Shown here: in pieces, positions 1 through 8,540 of the stretch
Layout of the letters: every line of letters starts with the position of its first letter
Position numbering within the stretch: the first letter of the stretch is position 1
Source: Rhodococcus pseudokoreensis
GTDB lineage: Bacteria > Actinomycetota > Actinomycetes > Mycobacteriales > Mycobacteriaceae
Length of the DNA stretch: 64,000 nt
Reading direction: 5' to 3'
Assembly: GCF_017068395.1 (NCBI RefSeq)
Contig: NZ_CP070619.1
Coordinates: forward strand, 5,828,001 to 5,892,000
Made by a program: the position numbers and the translations under genes
Notes under the pieces: generated by a model
What the model was told of the DNA's origin: nothing
The model's input: only the letters and a program-made list of their open reading frames with translations
The model's database searches: none

Positions 1-451
1 GCCCGCGTTCGAGCCCTCCGGCAACGCGGTCGAGGGACGCGTCGACCCGGGCCGTGAACGCACCGAACGTCTCGGCGTAGTCGGCGTCGTGGTCACCGGA
101 CGACCACCGTGTGGACGCCCGCTCGAGCAGCCGCTGGAAGGCGCGCGAATCCGTCTTCGCCTGCGGATCGTGCTCACCGTTCGCAGCCAGCAGGTCGCTC
201 GCGTCGAACTCGTCCCAACCCGGATCGACGTCGGGGTGCGTCGTGTGCCAGGCGGCTGCCGCGCTTGCCTCCTGAGCCGTCTCTCGTTGGCGTTTCATGT
301 TTCCGGTGACTGTCCGGGCGGGAGCGATGCCGCGACGATTCAGTTCGGTGCCGAGGGCGCGACTCTGTTCTCGGCCGCGCGGCGACAGGCGGTCGTAGTC
401 GTCGGTGCCGAAGGATGCTTGTCCGTGACGGACCAGAAGAACAACACTCAT
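1..451 (-). CDS. Histidine phosphatase family protein (partial, C-terminus outside window)
   Basis: The reverse strand reads from an ATG at 451 (MSVVLLVRHGQASFG...) without a stop to the window edge, giving 150 residues. The RHG signature at residues 8-10 holds the phospho-accepting histidine of the phosphoglycerate mutase/acid phosphatase superfamily, and the conserved arginine follows in the 'MKRQRETA' helix. Family members are about 200-230 residues, so roughly a quarter is missing. Substrate cannot be predicted; these proteins dephosphorylate small metabolites or sugars. It is divergent from the LysR gene that begins about 125 bases away, so the two may share a promoter region. Confidence 0.85.
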   Translation of the reverse strand, partial: MSVVLLVRHGQASFGTDDYDRLSPRGREQSRALGTELNRRGIAPARTVTGNMKRQRETAQEASAAAAWHTTHPDVDPGWDEFDASDLLAANGEHDPQAKTDSRAFQRLLERASTRWSSGDHDADYAETFGAFTARVDASLDRVAGGLERG

Positions 452-576
452 TCGGCGGAGGCTAGTTCACCCGACTACCGGCGGCATACCCTTCTCGGCC
501 GGTCGCCGCACACTCTCGGGAGAACCCTATCGGCCGCCCACCGCGGCGGAGGTACCTCTAGATTCAGAGGATGGAC

Positions 577-1572
577 ATGCGGCAGATGGAGTACTTCCTC
601 GCTGTAGTCGACTGCGGCGGCGTCACCCGCGCCGCGGCGCAGTTGCGTGTGGCGCAGCCTTCGCTGTCGCAGGCGGTGCGCAAGCTCGAGAAGGACCTGG
701 GCGTCGAGTTGTTCCATCGCGTCGGCCGTGGCCTCGTGCTGTCCCCGGCCGGGGAGGCGCTCGTCGGCCCGGCACGCACCATCCTGCGGGAGGTGGAATC
801 GGCCGAGAACACCGTGCGCGACGTCGGGGCGATGCGCGGCGGCCGGATCGACATCGCCTCGCTCTCGGACCTGTCTTCGGATCCGCTGTCGGTGTGGGTC
901 GCCAAGTTCCGCCGGCAGTACCCCGACGTGCGGTTCCACATCGAAGATCGGGACGAGACCGCCGACATCGTGTCGCTGGTCCGGTCGGGGGCGTGTGAGC
1001 TGGGCGTTCTTGCGCTGCCCCTCCCGACCGAGGACCTCGTCGGGGAGGAGCTGATCGATCAGCAGCTCGTGCTGGTGTGTCCGCCCGGCACCGACGCCCG
1101 GTGGCCCGACCCGGTGCCGATCGAGTCGTTGACCCGTGTTCCGTTCGTCATGGGCGAAAAAGGCACGGCGACGCGGGATTTCATCGACCGCTCGCTACGG
1201 TTGCACGGTGTCGAACCCGACGTCGCGGTGGAGGTGCGTCAGCGTGGCGCCGTGCTGCCGATCGTTCTCGCGGGCGGCGGGGTCTCGATCGTGGCCCTGC
1301 GCAGCGGACTCGACGCGATGCTGCGCGGCGGGGTGGTGCGTGAACTCTCGCCGCGGCTCACCCGCCGCATGGGTGTGGTCCGCCGTCCCGGCCGGATGAC
1401 CCAGGCGTCGTCGGAGTTCCTCGCTTGCGCCCGAGCGTCTTTCGAGGAGTTCGCCGCGTCCATCGCCGTGCACATGTCCTCCGGTGTTTCCCTCGTGGAG
1501 GCCGCGCAGCTGACGCGGGCCGAGTCCGACCGCCGGATTCGCGACGACAACGCACGCACCACCAACTCATAG
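577..1572 (+). CDS. LysR family transcriptional regulator
   Basis: This is a typical LysR-type activator of about 331 residues. The N-terminal winged helix-turn-helix (about residues 1-60, 'MEYFLAVVDCGGVTRAAAQL...QPSLSQAVRKLEKDLGVELF') is followed by the periplasmic-binding-like effector domain. The GAGG at 567-570 is flush against the ATG at 571 but six bases from the ATG at 577, so 577 is the better start. It lies just upstream of, and in the same direction as, the transporter and beta-oxidation operon at 1762-8255, which it probably controls in response to the acid or its CoA ester. The inducer is unknown. The last 40 residues are a divergent, polar tail. Confidence 0.92.
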   Translation: MRQMEYFLAVVDCGGVTRAAAQLRVAQPSLSQAVRKLEKDLGVELFHRVGRGLVLSPAGEALVGPARTILREVESAENTVRDVGAMRGGRIDIASLSDLSSDPLSVWVAKFRRQYPDVRFHIEDRDETADIVSLVRSGACELGVLALPLPTEDLVGEELIDQQLVLVCPPGTDARWPDPVPIESLTRVPFVMGEKGTATRDFIDRSLRLHGVEPDVAVEVRQRGAVLPIVLAGGGVSIVALRSGLDAMLRGGVVRELSPRLTRRMGVVRRPGRMTQASSEFLACARASFEEFAASIAVHMSSGVSLVEAAQLTRAESDRRIRDDNARTTNS

Positions 1573-1634
1573 GCAATTGCAGTATTTCTCCTACTTTTCT
1601 GGTCTTTGACCTGATCGATGCTCGGGACTTGAAT

Positions 1635-1654
1635 GGTGTGTACCTGATCACACC
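1635..1654. promoter_or_regulatory. Inverted repeat GGTGTG-N8-CACACC, candidate operator
   Basis: A perfect 6-bp inverted repeat with an 8-bp spacer lies between the LysR stop and the MFS start at 1762, in the only sizeable gap before the operon. It is suitable for a dimeric regulator. Whether LysR or another protein binds here is inference. A short GCAATTGC palindrome at 1573-1580 immediately follows the LysR stop. Confidence 0.4.
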
Positions 1655-1761
1655 GTTGCGGCGGGATCCGGATCGATCACCTAGAGGTCGCTTTCGAGAT
1701 CCGTCCGGACTGGTTCATGCCATGCAGACATGTCGCGACGGTTCGTTCCCGAAGAGGCCCT

Positions 1762-3075
1762 ATGACTCAGATATCGACGCCGACAACCGCAGCGTCCCGG
1801 CGTACCAGATCGGCGCTGACCCGCCGCGCCTGGATGATTACCGGACTGCTCGTCGTGTTCATGCTCATCAATTTCGCGGACAAGTCCGTCATCGCGTTCG
1901 CCGGCGTCCAGATCCAGAAGGATCTGGGCCTGACGCCGCAACAGTTCGGCATGATCCAGAGCAGCTTCTTCTGGCTGTTCGCCGCCGGCGCCCTGTTCTT
2001 CGGCTGGCTGTCGTCCAAGGTGAGTATCCGATGGCTGCTGGCCGGACTGATGCTGCTCTGGGTAGCCACCATGGTGCCCCTGACCGGCACCGTGACCTTC
2101 GGCGTCCTGGTGGCCTGCCGGCTCATCCTCGGGTTCGCCGAGGGCCCGGCCTTCGCCCTCGCCAACCACGCCGTCCACTCCTGGTTCCCGCCGGAGAAGC
2201 GTGCCCTGCCGAGCAGCTTCGTCACCGCCGGATCCTCGCTCGGCGTCCTCATCGCTGCCCCCGTACTGACCTGGATCATCGTCCGCTGGGACTGGCACGC
2301 CGCGTTCTACCTCCTGATCACGGTCGGTCTGGTCTGGGTGGTCGCGTGGATCATCCTCGGACGAGGCGCACCCACCGAGACCGCCGAGTCGGCCAAGGCA
2401 ACCGTCGTCGACACCGTCGACGCCCCGTACCGGACGATCCTGCGCACCGGGACCGTGATCGGGATCGCGCTGTTGATGTTCTGCTCGTACTGGTCCACCA
2501 CGCTCAAGGTGTCCTGGCTCCCCGTCTACCTCGAAGACGGCCTCGGCTACGACACCCTGACCACCGGACGGCTGGTCATGCTTCCCTACGGACTCGCGGC
2601 GGTCGGTGCGATCGCCGCCGGGTGGTTCTCGAATCGCCTCGTCTCCCGCGGCGTCTCCCGGAAGGTTGCGCGCGGCTACCTGTCGGCCGGCCTGATCGCA
2701 GGCGCCGGTATCACCATGGTCGGGTTCACCATCGTGTCGGCCGGACTGCTGCAGATCCTGCTCGTGTCCCTGGCCTTCTCGCTCAACACCGCGGCGTACG
2801 GCGTGGCGTTGACGGCAATCGCCGACGTCGTGCAGTCCCGTAAACGCGGCATGGTCCTCGGTGGCCTCGGCGCGGTGTCGAGTATCTCCGGCATGATCGC
2901 ACCACTCGTACTCGGCTTCTCGGTCGGCCGGGCGGCCGACAAGATCTCCGGCTACGGCACCGGCTTCCTGATCAGCGGCATCCTGATGATCGTCGGTAGC
3001 GCGATCGCGGTGTTCCTGGTCAACCCCGAACGGGACATCACCGTCATCCGCAAGCGTGCCGAGGAGACCGCATGA
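1762..3075 (+). CDS. MFS transporter, organic acid uptake
   Basis: This 437-residue protein has about twelve hydrophobic segments and resembles the anion:cation symporter branch of the major facilitator superfamily. A cytoplasmic Arg-rich N-terminus ('SRRTRSALTRRAWM') precedes the first membrane helix. An upstream in-frame ATG exists at 1717, but the ATG at 1762 follows a GAAGAG ribosome site at good spacing and gives the expected family N-terminus. It heads the operon, and its stop overlaps the CoA-transferase start (ATGA). It therefore probably imports the carboxylic acid that the following enzymes activate and degrade. The substrate is unknown. Confidence 0.88.
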   Translation: MTQISTPTTAASRRTRSALTRRAWMITGLLVVFMLINFADKSVIAFAGVQIQKDLGLTPQQFGMIQSSFFWLFAAGALFFGWLSSKVSIRWLLAGLMLLWVATMVPLTGTVTFGVLVACRLILGFAEGPAFALANHAVHSWFPPEKRALPSSFVTAGSSLGVLIAAPVLTWIIVRWDWHAAFYLLITVGLVWVVAWIILGRGAPTETAESAKATVVDTVDAPYRTILRTGTVIGIALLMFCSYWSTTLKVSWLPVYLEDGLGYDTLTTGRLVMLPYGLAAVGAIAAGWFSNRLVSRGVSRKVARGYLSAGLIAGAGITMVGFTIVSAGLLQILLVSLAFSLNTAAYGVALTAIADVVQSRKRGMVLGGLGAVSSISGMIAPLVLGFSVGRAADKISGYGTGFLISGILMIVGSAIAVFLVNPERDITVIRKRAEETA

Positions 3076-4262
3076 TCGACAAGCCTCTCGACGGCGTCCG
3101 CGTCATCGACTTCGGTCAATTCATCGCTGCCCCCGCCGCCACCCAGGTCCTGGTGGACCTCGGCGCCGACGTGATCAAGGTCGAACCGGTGCACGGCGAG
3201 TCCGCACGCGGAATCGGTGCGCACGGTAAAGCCATGGTGGAGAACTACAACCGCGGCAAGCGGGCAATCGCGCTCGACCTCAAGGACCCGCGCGGTCAGG
3301 AGATCGCCCGCCGTCTGATCGCCGGCGCCGACATCGTGGTGCAGAATCTGCGCCCCGGGGTGATGGACAAGCTCGGGCTGGGCGCGGAGGAGATGCGCGC
3401 CGCGCATCCGCACCTCGTGTACGCGACGGTGAGCGGGTTCGGATTGCACGGACCGTCCAGGAATCGTGCCGGCCTCGACATCGCCGCGCAGGCGGAGAGC
3501 GGCCTGATGTGGGTGACCGGCGAGCACGACGGCGAGCCGCAGAAGGTCGGTGCCCAGATCGTCGACGCCGCCACCGGCTACGTCTGTGCCCAGGCAATCC
3601 TCGGCGCGTACATCAGGCGCCTGCGCACCGGCGAGGGCGACACCGTCGAGGTGTCGCTGCTCGAGGTCGCGATTCATCTGCAGGCCCCGAACTGGGGCGC
3701 CTACCTCGACACCGGCAACGAACCACGGCGCATGGGCAACGGTCAGCCGACCGTCGCACCGGCCGCCGACATCATGCCTACCAGCGACGGCAGCGTCGTC
3801 GTCTCCGCTTACTCCGAGGTCCACTTCCGTCGACTGTGCCGACTGCTGGGCCGGGAGGAACTCGCCGACGACGCCCGATTCGCCGACAACGAGAGCCGGG
3901 TCCGCAACCGCGTCGCCCTGCTCACCGAGTTGCGCGCTGCGTTCGCGAACATGACGAGCGACGAGGCGATGGACGTGCTCGCCGCCAACGGTGTCGTCGC
4001 CGGGCGGATCAACACCTACCCCGAAGCGATGCGCAGCCCCGACGTCCAGGCCTCCGGGCTCTTCATCGAGGTCAGCCGCCCCGACGGCGTGCCTGCGACG
4101 GCTCTCGGCACGCCGTGGCACCTCGAGAGCGTCCCGAAGCTGCCCACGGCAGGTGCGCCCGACCTGGGGCAGCACACCGCCGAACTGATCGCCGAACTCG
4201 GCTACCCGACCGACGCGCTCGATGCGCTGGCCGCCGACGGCGTCGTCGCACTCGGCCGCTGA
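3072..4262 (+). CDS. CaiB/BaiF (class III) CoA-transferase
   Basis: A 396-residue family III CoA-transferase, close to the usual length. The start shows the family pattern 'PLDGVRVIDFGQFIAAPAATQVLVDLGADVIKVE', and 'NRGKRAIALDLKDPRGQEI' follows. The aspartate in 'RAGLDIAAQAESGLM' fits the residue that forms the acyl-aspartyl intermediate. These enzymes move CoA between carboxylic acids, usually from succinyl-, acetyl- or formyl-CoA. Its start overlaps the transporter stop by 4 bases, so the pair is translationally coupled. It would activate the imported acid for the acyl-CoA dehydrogenase that follows. Confidence 0.92.
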   Translation: MIDKPLDGVRVIDFGQFIAAPAATQVLVDLGADVIKVEPVHGESARGIGAHGKAMVENYNRGKRAIALDLKDPRGQEIARRLIAGADIVVQNLRPGVMDKLGLGAEEMRAAHPHLVYATVSGFGLHGPSRNRAGLDIAAQAESGLMWVTGEHDGEPQKVGAQIVDAATGYVCAQAILGAYIRRLRTGEGDTVEVSLLEVAIHLQAPNWGAYLDTGNEPRRMGNGQPTVAPAADIMPTSDGSVVVSAYSEVHFRRLCRLLGREELADDARFADNESRVRNRVALLTELRAAFANMTSDEAMDVLAANGVVAGRINTYPEAMRSPDVQASGLFIEVSRPDGVPATALGTPWHLESVPKLPTAGAPDLGQHTAELIAELGYPTDALDALAADGVVALGR

Positions 4263-4267
4263 CATCC

Positions 4268-4289
4268 GTCGACGGCAATTGCCGTCGAC
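4268..4289. promoter_or_regulatory. 22-bp perfect palindrome centred on CAATTG
   Basis: The sequence from GTCGAC at 4268 to GTCGAC at 4289 is its own reverse complement. It lies in the 47-base gap between the CoA-transferase stop and the acyl-CoA dehydrogenase start, and is followed by CCATTTTC. It could be an operator or a hairpin that processes or attenuates the operon message. Its core GCAATTGC is also present at 1573-1580, at the head of the same operon. Confidence 0.6.
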
Positions 4290-4309
4290 CCATTTTCGAA
4301 GGAATCACC

Positions 4310-5458
4310 ATGCAACGCACCATCTTCACCGACGACCACGATGCCTTCCGCGACGTCGTCCGCCAGTTCATCGCCAAGGAGATCGTCCCGAACCTGCCCG
4401 ACTGGGAGGCGGCCGGCTGCATCCCCCGCGACTTCTACACCAAGACAGCGGCACTCGGGATCAACGGACTGCAGGTGCCCGAGCAGTACGGCGGCGGCGG
4501 CATCGACAGCTTCCTGTTCAACACCGTCGTGTACGAGGAGATCGGTTACGCGGCAGCCTCTCTCGGCGGCTTCCAGGTGCACTTGAACACCGTGCTCCCG
4601 TATTTTCTCGAATACGCCAATGAGGAACAGCGCGACCGCTGGTTCCCAGGCTTCGCCGACGGTGCGCTCGTCAGCGCGATCGCGATGACCGAACCCGGCA
4701 TCGGCTCCGACCTCGCCGGTGTCACCACCACCGCCGTCCGTGACGGCGACGACTACGTCCTCAACGGGAACAAGACGTTCATCACCGGCGGCATCAACGC
4801 CGACCTCGTGATCGTGGTCGCGAGGACCTCGAAGGATCCCGAGAATCGCCGCAACGGCCTGTCGCTGCTGGTGGTCGAGTCCGGCATGCCCGGGTTCACC
4901 CGCGGTCGCAACCTGCACAAGATCGGGATGAAGTCGAGCGACACCGCCGAACTCACCTTCGACAACGTCCGGGTGCCCGCGGCCAACCTGCTCGGTGAGG
5001 AAGGTGCCGCCTTCAAGATGCTGGCGCACAACCTGCCTCAGGAGCGGCTGTCGATCGCGATCACCGCGCAGGCCACGGCCACCGCCGCGGTCGACCTGGC
5101 GATCGCGTACGCCAAGGAGCGGATGGTGTTCGGTAAGCCGCTCGCCGGCTTCCAGAACACGAAATTCGTGCTCGCCGAGTGCGCGACCGAGTTGCAGGCC
5201 GGGCAGGCCCTGATCGACCAGGCGCTGATCGCCCTGGACGCAGGCACTCTCACTCCCGCCGACGCGGCCAAGGTGAAGCTGTTCTGCACCGAGGTGCAGG
5301 CCCGGGTCATCGACAAGTGCCTGCAGGTGCACGGCGGCTACGGCTATATGACCGAGTACCCGATCGCGCGACTGTACGCCGATGCCCGCGTCACCCGGAT
5401 CTTCGGCGGCACCAGCGAAGTCATGAAGAGCGTCATCTCGAAGTCCATGGGGCTCTAG
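4310..5458 (+). CDS. Acyl-CoA dehydrogenase (LCAD/IVD-like active site)
   Basis: This is a 382-residue flavoprotein that introduces a 2,3-double bond into an acyl-CoA and passes electrons to ETF. The FAD/substrate segment 'AIAMTEPGIGSDLAG' and the C-terminal 'HGGYGYMTEYPIARLYADARV' are diagnostic. The usual catalytic glutamate of the 'YEGT' motif is replaced ('IFGGTSEVM'). Instead, Glu at about residue 245 in 'NLPQERLSI' sits where long-chain and isovaleryl-CoA dehydrogenases carry their base. AAGGA at 4299-4303 selects ATG 4310. It is the first oxidative step after the CoA-transferase; the substrate chain is unknown. Confidence 0.93.
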   Translation: MQRTIFTDDHDAFRDVVRQFIAKEIVPNLPDWEAAGCIPRDFYTKTAALGINGLQVPEQYGGGGIDSFLFNTVVYEEIGYAAASLGGFQVHLNTVLPYFLEYANEEQRDRWFPGFADGALVSAIAMTEPGIGSDLAGVTTTAVRDGDDYVLNGNKTFITGGINADLVIVVARTSKDPENRRNGLSLLVVESGMPGFTRGRNLHKIGMKSSDTAELTFDNVRVPAANLLGEEGAAFKMLAHNLPQERLSIAITAQATATAAVDLAIAYAKERMVFGKPLAGFQNTKFVLAECATELQAGQALIDQALIALDAGTLTPADAAKVKLFCTEVQARVIDKCLQVHGGYGYMTEYPIARLYADARVTRIFGGTSEVMKSVISKSMGL

Positions 5459-5520
5459 GCATCTCGCACTCCACACCATTCCGGGCACCGCTGGGGCCCG
5501 GCCACATCGAAGGTTCATCC

Positions 5521-6285
5521 ATGCAGATCAAGGACATCAACGCCGTCGTCACGGGCGGAGCATCCGGACTCGGACTCGCCACTGCCACCCGGCTGGTCGA
5601 GTCCGGCGCCACCGTCACCCTGCTCGACCTCCCCGGTTCGCCGGGGGCCGAGCAGGCCGCGGCGCTCGGGCCCGCGGCGCGGTTCGTGCCGACCGACGTG
5701 ACCGACGGCGACGCGGTGGCCGCGGCCTTCGCCGCCGCTGCCGAGCGCGGCCCGGTGCGGGCCGTCGTGCACTGCGCAGGCCGCGGACGACCGATGCGCG
5801 TGCTCACCAAGGACCGCAAGGCCGCCGACCTCGAGCCCTTCGAGTCGGTGATCCGGCTCAACGTGATCGGGACGTTCAACGTGCTGCGGTTCGCGGCCGA
5901 GGCGATGGCCGCGAACGAGTTGCTGGGCGGCGACCGCGGCGTGTGTGTCCTGACCGCGTCCGTCGCCGCCTACGAGGGTCAGATCGGGCAGATCAACTAC
6001 GCGACGTCCAAGGCGGGCATCGTGGGGATGACACTGCCCGCCGCCCGCGACCTCGCGGGTGTCGGGATCCGGGTGTGCACCATCGCGCCCGGCGTGTTCG
6101 CGACGCCGCTCCTTCTCAATGCACGCGAAGACATCCGGGACGCGCTGGCGGCGTCGGTTCCGCATCCGCAGCGGCTCGGCGAGCCGTCCGAGTTCGCCGC
6201 GCTGGCCGAGCACATCATCGAGAACGGCATGCTCAACGGCGAGACGATCCGCCTCGACGGTGCGATCCGGATGGCACCGAGGTGA
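5521..6285 (+). CDS. HSD10-like SDR, 3-hydroxyacyl-CoA dehydrogenase type
   Basis: A 254-residue short-chain dehydrogenase with the NAD-binding 'TGGASGLG' motif near residue 11 and the active-site serine and 'YATSK' motif near residues 150-165. The overall pattern ('LNVIGTFNVLRFAAEAM', 'APGVFATPLL') matches type 2 3-hydroxyacyl-CoA dehydrogenase (HSD10) proteins, which oxidise 3-hydroxyacyl-CoA including 2-methyl-branched forms. In this operon it would act after the hydratase encoded next. Its stop overlaps the GTG start of that gene. The exact substrate is inferred from family and neighbours only. Confidence 0.88.
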   Translation: MQIKDINAVVTGGASGLGLATATRLVESGATVTLLDLPGSPGAEQAAALGPAARFVPTDVTDGDAVAAAFAAAAERGPVRAVVHCAGRGRPMRVLTKDRKAADLEPFESVIRLNVIGTFNVLRFAAEAMAANELLGGDRGVCVLTASVAAYEGQIGQINYATSKAGIVGMTLPAARDLAGVGIRVCTIAPGVFATPLLLNAREDIRDALAASVPHPQRLGEPSEFAALAEHIIENGMLNGETIRLDGAIRMAPR

Positions 6286-7061
6286 CCGCGGAGGCGCCCA
6301 CGCCGGTCGTGCTGACGGAACGGGTGGGGTCGGTTCTGGTCGTCACGCTGAACCGGCCGCAGGCCCGCAACGCGGTGGACCGTGCGGTCGCGGAGGCGGT
6401 CGCCGAGGCGGTTCACCTGCTCGACTCCGATCCGCAGCTGCGAGTCGGTGTGCTCACCGGAGCCGGCGGATACTTCTGCGCAGGAATGGATCTCAAGGCA
6501 TTCCTGCGGGGTGAGAGCCCACGCGTCGAGGGCCGTGGATTCGCCGGGCTGGTGGAGGCGCCGCCCGCCAAGCCCCTGATCGCCGCCGTCGACGGTCCCG
6601 CGCTCGCAGGCGGTTTCGAGATCGTCCTGGCGGCGGACCTCGTCGTCGCCGCGCCGACCGCAACGTTCGGCCTGCCCGAGGTCCGCCGCGGCCTCGTCGC
6701 CGCCGCGGGCGGGTTGACCCGGCTGCCCGCACGGCTGCCGCGAGCGGTGGCGCTGGAGATGGTGCTCACCGGCAGGACCATGACCGCCGCGCAACTGCAC
6801 CCGCTGGGGCTGGTCAACCGGCTGGCCCCCGAGGGCGAGGTGTTGTCGGCGGCACTCGAACTGGCCGCGGAGATCGCCGGCAACGGGCCGCTCGCAGTCC
6901 GGGCCAGCAAGCGAGTCGTCGACGAGTCGCCCGGCTGGCCGCACGCGGAGATGTTCGAGCGGACCCGGCAGATCGTGATGCCGGTCTTCGACTCCGACGA
7001 CGCCCGCGAAGGCGCTGCCGCCTTCACCGAACGCCGCGCCCCGGTCTGGACCGCGACGTGA
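6282..7061 (+). CDS. Enoyl-CoA hydratase/isomerase family protein
   Basis: A 259-residue crotonase-fold enzyme. 'LNRPQARNAVD' and the oxyanion-hole regions 'GAGGYFCAGMDLKAF' and 'DGPALAGGFEIVLAADLVVA' are clear, as are the glutamates expected for hydration in 'FGLPEVRRGLVAAAGG'. The GTG start at 6282 overlaps the preceding SDR stop (GTGA), showing translational coupling; longer upstream reading in this frame is a shadow of the SDR. It probably hydrates the enoyl-CoA made by the dehydrogenase at 4310. It is also the nearest hydratase to the alicyclic operon at 11363-17777, which has no obvious BadK of its own. Confidence 0.9.
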   Translation: MTAEAPTPVVLTERVGSVLVVTLNRPQARNAVDRAVAEAVAEAVHLLDSDPQLRVGVLTGAGGYFCAGMDLKAFLRGESPRVEGRGFAGLVEAPPAKPLIAAVDGPALAGGFEIVLAADLVVAAPTATFGLPEVRRGLVAAAGGLTRLPARLPRAVALEMVLTGRTMTAAQLHPLGLVNRLAPEGEVLSAALELAAEIAGNGPLAVRASKRVVDESPGWPHAEMFERTRQIVMPVFDSDDAREGAAAFTERRAPVWTAT

Positions 7062-7091
7062 TCACCGAGAACGAGAGAACAGGAACACACC

Positions 7092-8255
7092 ATGCGTGAT
7101 GCAGTCATCGTCGAAGCGGTACGGAGCCCCATCGGCCGCCGCAAGGGCGGCCTCGCGGAGGTCCACCCCGTCGACCTGTCCGCGACCGTCCTGACCGCGC
7201 TGCTCGACCGGGCCGGGGTCGACGCCGCGTCGGTCGACGACGTCGTGTGGGGATGCGTCGGACAGGTCGGTGAGCAGGCCGGCAACATTGCACGCAACGC
7301 GGTGCTGGCCGCCGGATGGCCCGAGTCCGTTCCCGGCACCACGATCGAGCGGCAGTGCGGATCGAGCCAGCAGGCACTGCATTTCGCCGCCGCGGGAGTG
7401 ATCGCCGGCCAGTACGACGTCGTCGTCGCGGGCGGCGTCGAGTCGATGACCCGCATCCCGATGGGATCGGCGCGGCGCGTCGGCCTCGGTGACCCGAACA
7501 GCGACGCGATTCGGCGACGCTACGACGGCATCGAGTTCAACCAGGGCCGCGGCGCCGAGATCCTCGCCGACCGGTACGAACTGAGTCGCGGCTGGCTCGA
7601 CGAGTACAGCCTGCGCTCACACGAGCGCGCCGCCGCGGCCATCGACGAAGGCCGATTCGCCGGCGAGATCGTGCCGGTGACCCTGCCGGACGGAACGAAA
7701 CTCGACGCCGACGAGGGGATCCGCCGAACCACGACGCTCGAGAAGCTCGCCGAGTTGAAGCCTGCCTTCGGCGACGACGGCCGCGTCACCGCGGGCAACG
7801 CCTCACAGATCTCCGACGGCGCCGCGGCCCTGCTGGTGATGTCCGGCGACCGGGCCCGCGACCTCGGACTGACCCCGCTGGCCCGGGTACACACCGCAAC
7901 CGTCGTCGGCGACGACCCGGTCGCGATGCTGGCCGGACCCATCCCCGCCACCGCACGGGTGCTCGAACGCGCAGGCCTGACACTCGACGACATCGGGGCC
8001 TTCGAGGTCAACGAAGCATTCGCCAGCGTCGTCGGCGCCTGGCTGCGGGCCACCGGGGCACCGGAAGACCGGGTCAATGCGCTCGGCGGAGCGATCGCTC
8101 TCGGGCATCCGCTCGGCGGATCCGGGGCCCGTCTCGCGACCACCCTCGTGCATCACCTGCGCGCCGAGGGCGTCCGCTACGGGCTGCAGACGATGTGCGA
8201 AGGCGGCGGCATGGCCAATGCCACCATCTTCGAAAACCTCGCCGTCACGGTCTGA
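7092..8255 (+). CDS. Acetyl-CoA C-acyltransferase (thiolase)
   Basis: A 387-residue degradative thiolase. The nucleophilic Cys89 is in 'ERQCGSSQQALHFAA', the histidine in 'ALGHPLGGSGARL' and the second cysteine in 'TMCEGGGMAN'. It cleaves a 3-ketoacyl-CoA with CoA to release acetyl-CoA (or propionyl-CoA from a 2-methyl substrate). It completes the operon: transporter, CoA-transferase, dehydrogenase, SDR, hydratase, thiolase make one full beta-oxidation cycle. The ATG at 7092 follows AGGAA at close spacing. Confidence 0.94.
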   Translation: MRDAVIVEAVRSPIGRRKGGLAEVHPVDLSATVLTALLDRAGVDAASVDDVVWGCVGQVGEQAGNIARNAVLAAGWPESVPGTTIERQCGSSQQALHFAAAGVIAGQYDVVVAGGVESMTRIPMGSARRVGLGDPNSDAIRRRYDGIEFNQGRGAEILADRYELSRGWLDEYSLRSHERAAAAIDEGRFAGEIVPVTLPDGTKLDADEGIRRTTTLEKLAELKPAFGDDGRVTAGNASQISDGAAALLVMSGDRARDLGLTPLARVHTATVVGDDPVAMLAGPIPATARVLERAGLTLDDIGAFEVNEAFASVVGAWLRATGAPEDRVNALGGAIALGHPLGGSGARLATTLVHHLRAEGVRYGLQTMCEGGGMANATIFENLAVTV

Positions 8256-8279
8256 CCCGTGGCTACCGGAGTGGAGAGG

Positions 8280-8519
8280 GTGGACGCAGCCATACTCGAG
8301 TTCGCGTGCCGGTGGCTGCCCTACGGTGGTCCACCGCCCGACGAGATCTGGATCGGGTTCGGTATGACGACACCCGGATTCGACCGGCGACTGTCGAGGA
8401 TTCTGGAGAGTGTCGGGGCACGCGAAGTGCCTGCCGATGTCCGAGCGCGGCTGCACACCCAACTGTCCGAACGGGCGCGACGGTGGGCGATTCGATCGAG
8501 ATCCACCCTGTCGTTGTAG
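8280..8519 (+). CDS. Small conserved actinobacterial protein (DUF3263-like)
   Basis: A 79-residue protein from GTG 8280, which is preceded by GGAGAGG; in-frame GTG codons at 8259 and 8271 are alternatives. The segment 'ILEFACRWLPYGGPPPDEIWIGFGMTTPGFDRRLSRIL' resembles the small DUF3263-type proteins of mycobacteria and relatives, which have a helix-turn-helix-like predicted fold. No function is known. It begins about 25 bases after the thiolase stop, so it may be co-transcribed, and it converges on the TetR gene. Confidence 0.6.
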   Translation: MDAAILEFACRWLPYGGPPPDEIWIGFGMTTPGFDRRLSRILESVGAREVPADVRARLHTQLSERARRWAIRSRSTLSL

Positions 8520-8540
8520 GGCGCACGGGTGACGTCTCGC

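Noticed and set aside
1425..2843. Long open frame (472 codons) overlapping LysR and the MFS gene
   Set aside because: It is a GC-rich shadow in another frame of two well-supported genes; its translation is Arg/Pro-rich and resembles no protein family.
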